Shown here: piece after piece, positions 1 through 9,842 of the stretch
Layout of the letters: each line of letters begins with the position of its first letter
Numbering within the stretch: the stretch's first letter is position 1
Source: Adiantum capillus-veneris
Taxonomy: Eukaryota; Streptophyta; Polypodiopsida; Polypodiales; Pteridaceae
Length of the DNA stretch: 58,000 bases
Direction of reading: 5' to 3'
Assembly (NCBI GenBank): GCA_014529385.2
Contig: CM043968.1
Location: 22,315,484-22,373,483, forward strand
Notes under the pieces: generated by a model
What the model was told of the DNA's origin: nothing
Databases searched by the model: none
The model's input: the letters and a program-made list of their open reading frames with translations, nothing else
Program-made: the position numbers and the translations under genes

Positions 1-1010
1 TAGAATAATGAGTAAAAATAATAATAAAAATATGGAGGAGTTATGGATATGGAAAGATATTGGAATCATATGATATGGTCCCTCCTTGAATTATTTTGGG
101 TAAAAGAGGAAAATGTATGCAAGTAAATAATATAATAAAAGTAACCAATGAGTAGAAATCAATTTTTTGTTTTCACGAGGGTGAGGGTGAAAATGTGGGA
201 GTGATTTGTATAAAGGAAAAATATGAGGTTAGAGTATGTACATATTGGCAAAATAAATAAATAAATAAATAAAATAAAATAATTATGGTGTAAGAGGATG
301 AAAGAAGGTGTACATAGGTTTAATAAAACACACACCTAAGTAGAAATATTTAAATAAAATACCAAAATAATTATAAAAAATCCCTATATTTAGGCCATAT
401 ATACAATGAAATATTTACACACAAAGAGGCCATAATATACTTTTATTTTTTTATTTTTTTTATTTTTTTATATTTTTGGCTCACCTAGCCCAGTGACTAG
501 CTAGCTGAGGGTTTTTAAGAAGATATGGGAAAAGTCCCGTGACTCACGCACGCCTATGTACAGTGAAATGGTAGGGATAGCCACAGTGTTTGGGTGATTT
601 TGGTAGGGTGAGGTAACTCACTGTGGCAATTACAAAGAGCCGAAAAAACGGCTATCACCAGCTAATATTGTTGACAAGCCAATAGTGTGGGATTTTGCTC
701 ATCCTATGCGACAAAATTTCACCAATAATGAGAGCTATGTCATGTTTTACATTTTCCTTTAGTTGGAGTATTTTTTCTAAATCAGATAGGCAGTTTAGTA
801 AAGTGTCCACGGCTAGGTGAGGATTAAGGGATCTTTAAGCATATTATTAGGCCCAAGAGAAACTAGATTCCTAAAAATTTATTGTGAGACTCAATGCTAC
901 CAAAGTGTTCACAAAATTCCATATGATCCCGCAAAAACAAGGTGGTAGACAATCAAGCTTCAGAAGATGTATTCTAGAGAAGACCTTAATTGGTTTCAAA
1001 TACTTCCAAC
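1..1010. other. AT-rich flank without a recognisable gene
   Basis: No supported coding region. It holds a short (AAAT)n tract near 254-290 and a T-rich tract near 441-478. The only small ORF (884-1081) runs into the copia LTR and resembles nothing I recognise. It ends at the left LTR of the copia element. Confidence 0.6.
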
Positions 1011-1220
1011 TATTGGAATTAGGGTTACAGAGAAACGCACACAGCTTGGAGAAGACGAAGGAAGCTCAAGGCACACAATAGAGAGTGTGTTACTTAGTGT
1101 GCAATGGAAATGATGGGCGTATATACAATGCACACGGGAAAAAACCTCCTAAAGAGGGGAAAAATGCCCCGGCGGTCCTAGTGTATTCACACACATCACT
1201 ACCACATGTATATGGTAACA
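1011..1220 (-). repeat. 3' LTR of the copia element
   Basis: Matches 7676-7900 along its length but lacks about 15 bp around 1108. On the minus strand it starts TGTTACCATA; the opposite end is TATTGG on the plus strand, where the other LTR has TGTTGG, so the terminal CA has mutated. Confidence 0.9.
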
Positions 1221-1230
1221 AATCCCCCCT
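1221..1230 (-). other. Polypurine tract of the copia element
   Basis: On the minus strand this reads AGGGGGGATT directly before the TGTT of the 3' LTR, the position and composition expected of the plus-strand primer. Confidence 0.75.
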
Positions 1231-1408
1231 GGAGTGATGCGGTGAACAAGAGCTGGCCCATGAGTAAAGGGAAGTACCATGCCCTGAGGACATGATCGGT
1301 CCACAAAGGGGAGTAAGCCCAAATCTTGTGGAAATCTTTGAGCTTCTCACGAGATAATGCCTTTGTGAAAAGATCTGCAAGGTTGTTCTGTGTTGGCACA
1401 TAAGCCAA

Positions 1409-1496
1409 GCTAATCTCTCGTGCTAAGAGCCTCTCCCTGACATAGTGGTAACGCTAATCTCTCGTGCTAAGAGCCTCTCCATGACATAGTGGTAAC
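1409..1496. repeat. 44-bp tandem duplication in copia RNase H
   Basis: Two adjacent copies of a 44-bp segment beginning GCTAATCTCTCGTGC, at 1409-1452 and 1453-1496, differing at about one base. 44 is not a multiple of 3, so the duplication itself shifts the pol frame. Confidence 0.9.
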
Positions 1497-3125
1497 GCAC
1501 CTCAATGTACTTTGTGCGATCATGAAAAAATGGGTTCCTCGCAACTGCCAATGCGCTCTGACTGTCATTGTACATAGTGTTGGCAGTGTCCTATCCAACA
1601 CCCAAATCAGCCATAAGGCGTCTGAGCCATACACACTCAACCGCAATTGTGAGGACTGCCCTACACTCAGTCTCAAAACTTGAAGTGGACACAGTAGGTT
1701 GCTTCTTGCTCAACCATGATATACATGAACTGCCAAGCATGAAACAAAAACCACTTGCGGACACTCGTGTGTCAAAACAACCAGCCCAATTTGGGTCCAA
1801 AAAAGCATGTAAGTCTGGCGGCAATGATCCCCCTTTGGGATAAAACAAGCCAAGATGTAAAGTGCCACTAAGGTAGCAAAAAATCCTCTTGATAGCCTGC
1901 CAATGCTTAGAACCTGGGCTATGCATAAATCTGATGACCTGTGAGACTGTAACTAAATATTCTGCCTCGTGTTGCATACATAGATGAGGCATCCAGCAGA
2001 AGTATGGTAAAGAGTGAGATCAGGATTGCCGGCATCATGTAGACTCAACTTCAAACTTGTTTCCATAGGAGTGGCAACAGGTTTGCAATCCTCAAGTCCA
2101 AACTTACATACAATGTCTCTATGTAACTTTTCTGGCACAAGGAAATACCACCATCACACTACTTAAACTGTATACCCAAGTAATGATGCAACAATCCCAA
2201 ATCTTTCATCTTGAAAGTAGCATTCAAATCAGCCTTGAATTTAGCAATATGTCTATCATTTGGTCCAATGATCAACAAATCATCTACATAAAGAACCACA
2301 ATGAGAAGTACATCACCCTCACACTTTACATACAATGTGCTTTCTGTTGGACTATTACGAAAGCTTTTTTTGACCAAATGAGTCTCAGCTTTCTCATAGT
2401 AAGCATGAGGAGATTGCTTTAACCCATACAAAGCCTTCTTACATCTGCACACTTTTTCCTCTTGTCCTTTCTTGAAAAAATCGCAAGGCTACGTTACATA
2501 AACTTCCTCAAATATGTCACCATTCAAGAAAGCAGTAACAATGTCTGATTGATGTACATCCCAACCAAAATGAGTTGGTAATGCACATAGAAAACGCACA
2601 GTAGTCATACGACAAGTGGGAGCAAAAGTCTCTTCATAATCTATGCCTTTTTCTGTGCATAACCCTTTGCAACAAGTCGAGCCTTATGGCGATCGATCTC
2701 ATCATCTGGCTTGCATTTCAACTTGTAAGCCCACTTTGTACCACTGGCCTTTTTGCCAGGAGGCAAATCACATAAAGTCCATGTGTCATTTTCTATAAGT
2801 GCATCATATTTTGATTGCATGGCAGTCATCCAATTTTCCAAATTCTGTGCTTCATCAAAAGAAAAGGTTCCTCAACATCATGCAAGCTAGATATAGCCAA
2901 AGCATAACAATCTGATGCATAAGATGCATGGAAAGAGCCTGAACAAGTACGACTAGACAAAGGTGCATCCAATTTACACCTCGCAATGTATGCACCAGCC
3001 ATTTTGGCATACCTTTAGCTTGCTCATTTTCAGCCCTTTCCTCATCAAGTACATAATGTACATCTGCATCAGTAATAGGCTGATCTGTAACATTTTTAGA
3101 AACCCCCATAGGCTGTACATTTGCC

Positions 3126-4496
3126 TCATTGGAATTTATATTTGTATTTCCACCACTGAAAAGAGAAAACAAAGTGTGTGTCTCTAGTACATGACAACAA
3201 GGGCTGAACATAATCTTCCATAAACACCACATCCCGTGAAACCAGAATATGCTTTGCTTGTGGATGATACAACCTGCAACCTTTTCTTTCAGCACTATAA
3301 CCAACAAAAATACATTTGACAGCCTTATCCTCCAATTTTTTGCGTTGTGTTTGTGGCACCAAAGCATATGCCAAACAGCCAAAAACACGCATGTGCTCAA
3401 TAGAAGGCTTTCTATCATGCCATGCTTCATATGGATTAATAGACTGTAAAGCTTTCGTAGGACACCTGTTTAGTACATAAGTGGCACACATGATGGCCCC
3501 AAGCCAAAAAGAATGCAGCAAAGCTTGACTTTTGACCATACATCGTGCCATTTTTGTAAGTGGCTTGTTTTTTCTCTCAGCAATACCATTTTTTTGAGGT
3601 GTATAAGGCACTGTACATTGGTGTTTTATCCCACGACTAGCCAGAAATTCATTAAATTCATGAGACATATACTCCCCCCCTCGATCTAAACGGAGGGTGC
3701 CCATAGTACATTTCGAGGCATTTTCAGCCATAGCCAGAAATTGTTTGCAGCACGTAAAAACTTCGGACTTCTCTTTAAGCGGAAATACCCATGCATGCCT
3801 GGAGTAATCATCAATGAAAGTCACGAAGTAAAGGTAATTGCCCAAGGAAGGAGTTTGCATGGGTCCACAAACATCACTATGCACAACCTGCAACCTGCAT
3901 GTGGCCCTAAGTGAACCATCTTTTGGAAACTTCGAACGCTGCATCTTACCCAAAATACAGCCTTCACAAACATGTTTGACAAGTGCTTCAAGAGGCAACA
4001 AAGAAGCAACCATATCAGATTTTTGCAAACGCAGCAAATTGAAAAAATTCAGATGACCAAAACGTGCATGCCAAAGTTTTGCATCTGAAATAGCCCTTGA
4101 ATCTGCAACTGCATTTGAAAATTTTTTTCCACACTTGTCATACAAAGTGAGCTTATACAGCCCATAGCACAAAAGCCCAGATGCAACAATTTCATCACCA
4201 AAACTGAGATCATGAACTGTACATCTGTCATCCACAAATTTGACTACAAGTCCAAGCCTAGCAAGTGCAGATACAGACAAAAGATTCTTCTTGATCCCAG
4301 GTACATAAAGTGCATCAACAAGTGTGAAAGAACTGCCATTTGTAGCAGTAAGCACAATCTTTCCAACTCCCTGAAATGGATAAGAGGCATTGTTGGCACA
4401 AGTGACTGAATTCCCATGAGGGACAGACTTGAGAGAGGTGAACAATTCACGATGTGAGGTAATGTGCTTTGTAGCACCACTGTCAAAATACCACAC
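3126..4496 (-). CDS. Copia protease-integrase part of pol (456 codons open)
   Basis: The longest intact frame of the copia element. Residue 5 is the Asp of the protease active site (DSGA, residues 5-8), followed by a retropepsin body to about 85. The zinc-binding part of integrase has H143, H148, C177 and C180. The catalytic triad is D208, D271 and E307, with 35 residues between the last two, as in retroviral-type integrases. The core cuts retroelement cDNA ends and joins them to the target. The upstream gag frame overlaps by a few bases in another frame, so one indel or frameshift lies at the gag-protease junction. Downstream the frame is lost at about 3126 and RT continues in other frames. 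The true start is not defined, because the product should be part of a Gag-Pol polyprotein. Confidence 0.92.
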   Translation of the reverse strand: MWYFDSGATKHITSHRELFTSLKSVPHGNSVTCANNASYPFQGVGKIVLTATNGSSFTLVDALYVPGIKKNLLSVSALARLGLVVKFVDDRCTVHDLSFGDEIVASGLLCYGLYKLTLYDKCGKKFSNAVADSRAISDAKLWHARFGHLNFFNLLRLQKSDMVASLLPLEALVKHVCEGCILGKMQRSKFPKDGSLRATCRLQVVHSDVCGPMQTPSLGNYLYFVTFIDDYSRHAWVFPLKEKSEVFTCCKQFLAMAENASKCTMGTLRLDRGGEYMSHEFNEFLASRGIKHQCTVPYTPQKNGIAERKNKPLTKMARCMVKSQALLHSFWLGAIMCATYVLNRCPTKALQSINPYEAWHDRKPSIEHMRVFGCLAYALVPQTQRKKLEDKAVKCIFVGYSAERKGCRLYHPQAKHILVSRDVVFMEDYVQPLLSCTRDTHFVFSFQWWKYKYKFQ

Positions 4497-4980
4497 ATGA
4501 ATCTACATCAACTGACATGCATGCATCATGGACAACAGGACTGTAAGTGCACTCTACACTAAAAGCCCATTCTGCATCAACATTAGCATCACAGTCTCCT
4601 TTCACAGAAGACTCAACAATGGTTGCATTTGTAGTGGAACCAGCATTTGTAGTGGAACCACCCTCTTTCTTCTTAGCCTCTTTGGCCTTCAACTTAGGAC
4701 ACTGCTTGATCAAGTGATCATTAGCTTTACAATAATGACAACGCATCTTCTTTTTGTCCTTATTACCAGAATTGCCAGACGAAGTGTTGCCAACAGAAGC
4801 ATTGAGAACAAAATTTTTTCCACTCGCAGCAGAACCATAAGAAGTGGATGCATTGCTGTTACCACCCTTTCTTTGAGAAGCAATAAAAGCTTGTTCAACC
4901 ACGCTGTCTAGTCCTGCTTTTTTTGGAAAGTGACTCTTGCAACAGCAATGTGCATAATGCATCAAACTTGACAACTTCAG
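4483..4980 (-). pseudogene. Copia gag, carboxyl part with zinc knuckle
   Basis: Minus-strand frame with the retroviral zinc knuckle CHYCKANDHLIKQC (C-x2-C-x4-H-x4-C) near 4700-4745, which binds element RNA, followed by Lys-rich sequence. The segment just inside 4980 reads, in one frame, as the gag helix motif DALCTLLLQES. Its amino end is separated from the rest of gag (6706-7392) by the foldback insertion. The reading frame changes within this stretch. Confidence 0.82.
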
Positions 4981-5388
4981 CATTAGGAGATTTCGGAGGT
5001 CTTTTGGAGGGCCTTTTGGAAGAGAGAGGAAAATAAGCTCCTCCAATGAGAGAAGAGCCTACGTTACGTAGAAAAATAGATTGATATTAACAAAAATATA
5101 AAAGGTGTCCCTCTCCTCATTTAATAATCTAGTGGTCCTTGAAGACGATCACTCTCTTTCATTTAATGCGAGCACCTTTTTTCAGAAGGTAGATGCGGTG
5201 CATTTGATATGGCTTACGTCATCACTAGAATTCAAAAAGTTACAAAACTATCAAGTGGTGGAAGATTTTGAAACTTTTGATACTGTCAATGCGTCCGGAA
5301 CGCCCAAATATCCTAGAAATGAATGTCCAATTGCCTAGCTCCGACATCCAAAGAGGCAAAGAATGTCAAAAACCCCTAAAATAACATT

Positions 5389-5452
5389 TTACTAACGGCG
5401 CGCGAGGGGGCATTCCAAAATTTTGGAATGCCTCATCGCGCGCCGTTAGTAA
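5389..5452. repeat. Hairpin module 1, near-perfect 64-bp palindrome
   Basis: Arms of 32 nt begin TTACTAACGGCGCGCGA and end at a loop-free AAAATTTT centre, with two or three mismatches. Shares its ACTAACGGCGCGC arms with the three other modules. Confidence 0.92.
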
Positions 5453-5776
5453 AAAGCCCATTTTTTCCTCTTTTAGAAAGCTTTTTGAGAGAAAAATGTC
5501 AAAAAATCTCTAAAAAGGCTTCCATCTATCACATAGGTTTTTTCTTCATCATCTTAGCCTTAGAGATCATAATTTCAGGTCTATAAGAGTGAGCACACAC
5601 ACCCATTGTTACAATTCTACAAAGTGCATTTTGATCACACACAGAGACAGACAAATATAACATACACACAAACACACAGAGACACAAATATAACATACAC
5701 ACACACACAGACACACACACTCACAACCACATAGACACACAAATATAACATACACACACACACACAAACACAAAGA

Positions 5777-5779
<3 letters not shown>

Positions 5780-5834
<55 letters not shown>
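5780..5834. repeat. (TC)n microsatellite
   Basis: Uninterrupted TC dinucleotide tract directly before hairpin module 2, preceded by CA-rich sequence (5635-5770). Confidence 0.97.
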
Positions 5835-5837
<3 letters not shown>

Positions 5838-5897
5838 CTATAGGCGCGCGTAGAGAGGCACAACCGGTGTGCATGTCTCTATGCGCGCCTTTAGTAT
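5835..5897. repeat. Hairpin module 2
   Basis: Inverted repeat ATACTATAGGCGCGCGTAGA ... TCTATGCGCGCCTTTAGTAT, the same design as module 1 with a different centre. Confidence 0.85.
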
Positions 5898-6003
5898 TGT
5901 GCATCCACCAGTGTATGTGTTTATGTGTGTATGTGTGAGTGTTATAGAGAGAGGAAGTAAGGCGGGGGAAAGAGAGAGAGAGAGAGAGTCTTTCTGATAC
6001 CTT

Positions 6004-6065
6004 ATACTAACGGCGCGAGGAGGTGTTTTTTGAGGTCAAAACATGCTCCACGCGCGCCGTTAGTA
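6004..6065. repeat. Hairpin module 3
   Basis: Arms ACTAACGGCGCG and CGCGCGCCGTTAGT around a less symmetric centre. A (GA)n tract precedes it and a short TC tract follows. Confidence 0.85.
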
Positions 6066-6113
6066 ATGGGAGTCTCTCACTCTCTCTCTCTCTTTAAATA
6101 TGCTAAGCTATAG

Positions 6114-6114
<1 letters not shown>

Positions 6115-6160
<46 letters not shown>
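6115..6160. repeat. (GA)n microsatellite
   Basis: Continuous GA dinucleotide tract between hairpin modules 3 and 4. Confidence 0.97.
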
Positions 6161-6161
<1 letters not shown>

Positions 6162-6240
6162 ATGGTGCAAAAGTGCAATAGAGAAACATGGGTAGGCTTT
6201 CTTGAAAGATAATTGTCCAAAAATCACTAAAAGAAGCTTT

Positions 6241-6303
6241 GTACTAACGGCGCGCAGAGGGGCATTCTAGCATTTTAGAATGCCTCCTCGCGCGCCTTAA
6301 GTA
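6241..6303. repeat. Hairpin module 4
   Basis: Arms GTACTAACGGCGCGCAGAGG and CCTCCTCGCGCGCCTTAAGT with the same GGCATTC/GAATGCC inner stem as module 1. It is the mirror counterpart of module 1 at the inner edge of the right arm. Confidence 0.9.
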
Positions 6304-6705
6304 AAAAGCCCATTTTTTGGGGTTTTTTGACATTTTTTGCCTCTCCGGATGTCGGAATGAGACAAGTAGACATTCGTTTTTAGGGTATTTTGGCGTTCCG
6401 GACACATTGGTGGTGTCAAAAGCCTCAAAATCTATCACTATTTGACAATTTGTGACTTTTCAACTTTCAGTGATGACGTAAGCTGTCTTGAATGCGCCGC
6501 TCCTGCCTCTTGAAAAAGACGCTCACATTAAATAAAAAAGTGACCGTTTTCAAGGACGATTGGAAATATAATTCTACTTTTTAAAGTGTCTGGTTTTCCT
6601 TTTGGACGTACTCACAAGGTGCAAGTGCATTTTAAAAAAAGTTTCTAGAGAGAGAAATACAATTTCTTACAAGGCCCTCCAAATGACTTCCGAAATTTTT
6701 TAATG

Positions 6706-7392
6706 GGATTTCCTTGGGTCATAAGTCTCCAAGTACTAGTAAAAGTCTGGTAAGAATCTGGTAAGGTATCAAGAACAGTCTGAACAAGGAAACTGTTTGA
6801 AATGACTTCACCTCTACAAATAAGTTGCTCATTGATATCCTTGACACCAGTAAGAAAAGTGTCCATATCATCTTCCTCATGCATAATCTTCGACTCTAAA
6901 TCTTTACGCAGCAAAGAAATTTTAGCCTCATTGTAACTTGCATAAAGACCAGCCAAAATATCCCAAGCATGTTTTGGATTCTGCTGAACGAATGTGAGGA
7001 ACAATGGTGCACTTCACAGAAAATGCAATCAATGCATGAGCCTATGCATCCTTTACATCCCAACAAGATTGTTCTGCCGTAGGCAAAACAACTCTAATAG
7101 CAGCAATCCTTGCAACAAGACCTTCCACATCCTCAACATCCCCTACATCCGCAGCACCAGGACTTACATCAATGCCCTGTAAAATATTCCAGACGCCCTT
7201 TGACACAAGAACATGTTGCATCATGTAAGCCCACATAGGGTAAATATCCCCATCCAATCTGTCCTCAGCAGCAGTAGCAAAGATCTTGAACACATTTGTG
7301 TTATTGTCAACATGGTAAATGCGACATCTGATGTGAAAACTTCCCGAAAAGAGGAGAAACGAAGCGGGAACAACACGTGCTATATAGCACAA
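6706..7392 (-). pseudogene. Copia gag, amino part
   Basis: Minus-strand frames at 7042-7392 and about 6706-7004 encode a gag of the UBN2 / gag-polypeptide type: WAYMMQHVLVSKGVWNIL near the start and AWDILAGLYASYNEAK with a helix-rich tail ending TWRLMTQGNPI. The two pieces lie in different frames. The coding sequence stops abruptly at the foldback element; the continuation is found on its other side at 4980. The first ORF starts about 270 bp inside the 5' LTR. Confidence 0.8.
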
Positions 7393-7661
7393 ACCGTAGA
7401 ATACCGGAAGGCACCTGTTATGCAGAAAACGGCACTAACAAAAATTTTGCACAAAATGACAAAATAGCCAATGCAGTACTACCTGTAGTGGAAACAGATG
7501 CCGAAATGATCCCGAATCAGAAATTTGAGCAGATTGAGTCCAATGAGCTCCCCCAAAAATTTTGTCGACCTACGAATGCTCGCTAAAGCTCACTGAAATC
7601 GAAGAAAATGAGCATGCGTGTGCTGGAGCTGCTGGCGATTAAGCCTGAGAGGATGCAACTT

Positions 7662-7673
7662 GCTCTGATACCA
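7662..7673 (-). other. Copia primer binding site (initiator-Met tRNA)
   Basis: On the minus strand TGGTATCAGAGC, complementary to the 3' end of plant initiator-Met tRNA, 2 nt inside the 5' LTR. Confidence 0.92.
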
Positions 7674-7675
7674 AT

Positions 7676-7900
7676 TGTTGGAATTAGGGTTGCAGAGAAA
7701 CACACACATCTTGGAGAAGATGAAGGAAGCTCAAGGCACACAATAGAGAGTGTGTTACTTAGTGTGCAATGGAACAATAGATAGCCCTAGAGTGATGGGC
7801 TATATACAATGCACAAGGGGAAAAGCTCCTAAAGAGGGGAAAAATGCCCCAGCGGTCCTAGTGTGTTAACACACATCACTACCACATGTATATGGTAACA
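7676..7900 (-). repeat. 5' LTR of the copia element
   Basis: 225 bp. Minus strand begins TGTTACCATA and ends TAATTCCAACA (TG...CA). Contains a TATA-like GTATATA on the minus strand at 7801-7807, a plausible promoter element. Confidence 0.92.
7801..7807 (-). promoter_or_regulatory. Possible TATA box of the copia LTR
   Basis: GTATATA on the minus strand, about 95 nt into the 5' LTR. No other promoter element is clear. Confidence 0.35.
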
Positions 7901-8263
7901 ACAATAATCAAAACATTTTCCAAAAGGAGATGATTACGAAACGCAATGTTGAATACTTCTACAAAAATAGGCTTAGTAGGGTACACAACAAAAAATCTGC
8001 TGAAAAAAAGACCGTGTAAGTAGAGTAGGTTACTGAGCTTTTACTTTGACCAAACGTATTTCTTCCAAAGCTGCCCACCAAGACCCAAAAGATTTCAAAG
8101 ATCAAGTAAATGTCTTACCTAATGACTTCTCCCTCTCCCTCTAGTAAAGATTCTAGCTTTTCGTCGGTGGGGTTAATAGAGAAGTGTAAGAACCACTAGG
8201 TGAGGTTAATGAATTGGGTCTCTTAAGAGATGGTAGCCTCATCATCAAGACATAGATTGATTA

Positions 8264-8292
8264 AATTGTGTGTGTGTGTGTGTGTGTGTGTG

Positions 8293-8338
<46 letters not shown>
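8264..8338. repeat. (TG)n(GA)n compound microsatellite
   Basis: TG dinucleotides followed within a few bases by a long GA tract. Confidence 0.97.
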
Positions 8339-8344
<6 letters not shown>

Positions 8345-8528
8345 CCATCACCAAAACTTTGTCGCTCAACCTTCAAATTTCACAAGAAAACGTAGCTTTA
8401 TTTAGTGTAAAAATCACAATTCAAGTGCGCTAAAATGCATCTATTAACTGAATGTCTCTGTAAGTTCATGAAAAATTAGTGAGTTATTAGTGTATGTTAA
8501 TACAATTGATTCATAAGCTAGCTATTAC

Positions 8529-8758
8529 AATGTTCCTAGTGAGTCTCAATGGTATCTTAGGCTTATAAGTGGAAGCAATGGAGCCCTAGGCATTGCAATA
8601 CCCACATCAGTGAGATCAACACCAGTTCCATCCTTGAGAAGGCAATGTTCCTAGTGAGTCTCAATGGTATCTTAGGCTTATAAGTGGAAGCAATGGAGCC
8701 CTAGACATTGCAATAACCACACCAGTGAGATCACCACCGGTTCCATCCTTGAGAAGGT
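8529..8758. repeat. 115-bp tandem duplication
   Basis: Two adjacent copies (8529-8643, 8644-8758) beginning AATGTTCCTAGTGAGTC and ending CCTTGAGAAGG, with only a few base differences. Confidence 0.92.
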
Positions 8759-9842
8759 AATTCTAAGAAGCCCTTTTACCAATGGACCATTGACAAGGAT
8801 TGTTGGTGTGCTATATGAGCTAGCATTCATTGCATAGTTTTGATTGAAGGAAGTGCAATGTGTGATTCTATTTCACACCAAATTTAACTTATATTGCTCC
8901 AAAAAGTTTCAAAGTAATGCCTAATCTAATCACATCATCATACTACCTTGACAGCCATGGCTGCTATTCTAAATATCAAAAATCACTTCCAAGTGGTTCA
9001 ATTTAGTTTGATGGATTTCAATAAGGTATAAGAGGATGTAGTCCTTGGTTGACAAATGGTGCCACAATGTCACTCTTATAGAGGGACTGTTATGCTTCTT
9101 TGATCCAAATAAAGTAAGGATGAGCTATGTTTGCAAGTATCCCCAATGGAAAATCAAGTAGAAAAAATTCAGCCTGAGAGTGCCAACAACCAAATTGAAA
9201 TTAGGAATAGCAATCAATAGTATTTCTCACCAATGCTTCTCAAATATATCTTGATGAGGGAAAATCCAAATTGGATCTATAGCCAAACACCTTTGACCAT
9301 ATATGATACATTTTTACTTCAAAGAATTCAAAGAGCCTCTCCTTGAAGAGGACAACCAGCTTAGAGCCATAAAAATTAGATTTTAACAAAGAAATGCATC
9401 ACAAAGTGATAAAATCAATAATCCAAATATTTTTATTAGCAAAAATGTCTGTCACCCAACATCCATCAAAGGAAAACATGACAAGATCTTGTAGAAACTG
9501 AATGTTACAAGGTAGAGAGATATATGATAGAGATGAACAATGGGCAGAAATGCATGAAGGCAATGCAACATCTCTACGCAAATGACTAACTACTGAAAGG
9601 TCAATCGACACACAAGGTGAAATGGCCATGACAACAATGATTCTTTTCACATACAATCTCCTAAGGACAAAGCAGATGGGGACAATGACCCATTTGGGCA
9701 TACATGGTGCATTATGTCCTTGTTCCAAAGAGCATTTGGAACATTATGTTGTGTAGCAAGCAACATGGGCTTTTAGTGCATAATGCCTTATGAACTTTCA
9801 AAGATTTTGATATCGATGCAAATAAACACACCAAATCAGGTT

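Larger units (their letters stand above)
1199..3125 (-). pseudogene. Copia RT and RNase H region of pol, frameshifted
   Basis: Reverse transcriptase and RNase H of Ty1/copia, broken into several frames. Going down the minus strand: a linker rich in D and E (around 2990-3125), the RT amino end near 2641-2841 (motif KARLVAKGYAQ), the central RT near 2159-2452 with GLKQSPHAYY and the catalytic YVDD box at 2279-2290, the connection region (1953-2138) and RNase H (1591-1992) with an ADLFTKAL motif near the end (about 1340-1400). A 44-bp tandem duplication at 1409-1496 lies within the RNase H end. These parts fall in different frames, so no full RT can be made. It follows the protease-integrase ORF directly. 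Confidence 0.88.
4981..6705. mobile_element. Non-autonomous foldback (long inverted repeat) element in copia gag
   Basis: 4981-5389 and 6304-6705 are inverted copies of each other over about 400 bp, diverged but clear: both arms contain CATTA, ATTTCGG, TTTGGAGGGCCTT, TTTAATG, GCTTACGTCATCACT and GTCCGGAACGCC in the same order. The core holds four GGCGCGC hairpins and (TC)n/(GA)n tracts and no recognisable gene. It splits the copia gag. I could not see a convincing target duplication, so the superfamily (MULE-like or other) is open. Arms of this length could give hairpin RNA if transcribed. Confidence 0.82.
1011..7900 (-). mobile_element. Ty1/copia LTR retrotransposon, gag split by a foldback element
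   Basis: Two direct repeats of 210 and 225 bp (1011-1220 and 7676-7900) bound an internal region coding on the minus strand for gag, protease, integrase, RT and RNase H, in the copia order (integrase before RT). A 12-nt initiator-Met tRNA primer site lies 2 nt inside the right LTR, so that LTR is the 5' one. A C-run next to the left LTR is the polypurine tract on the minus strand. The LTRs differ by substitutions and an indel of about 15 bp, and several frames are broken, so the copy is not autonomous. I could not see a matching 5-bp target duplication (CCAAC left, ACAAT right). About 6.9 kb in total, near 5.2 kb without the inserted foldback element. Confidence 0.93.
7901..9842. other. Unassigned region with microsatellite and short duplication
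   Basis: No supported gene. Contains (TG)n then (GA)n at about 8264-8338 and a 115-bp tandem duplication at 8529-8758. 8930-9840 may be decayed gag of the plus-strand copia relic that follows, but I found no diagnostic motif. Confidence 0.5.

Noticed and set aside
1006-7905. Target site duplication of the copia element
   Set aside because: CCAAC (left) and ACAAT (right) do not match, so none is claimed.
9399-9728. Minus-strand ORF of 109 codons
   Set aside because: Hydrophobic and Cys-rich but without a recognisable domain, and just upstream of a plus-strand copia relic; likely chance.
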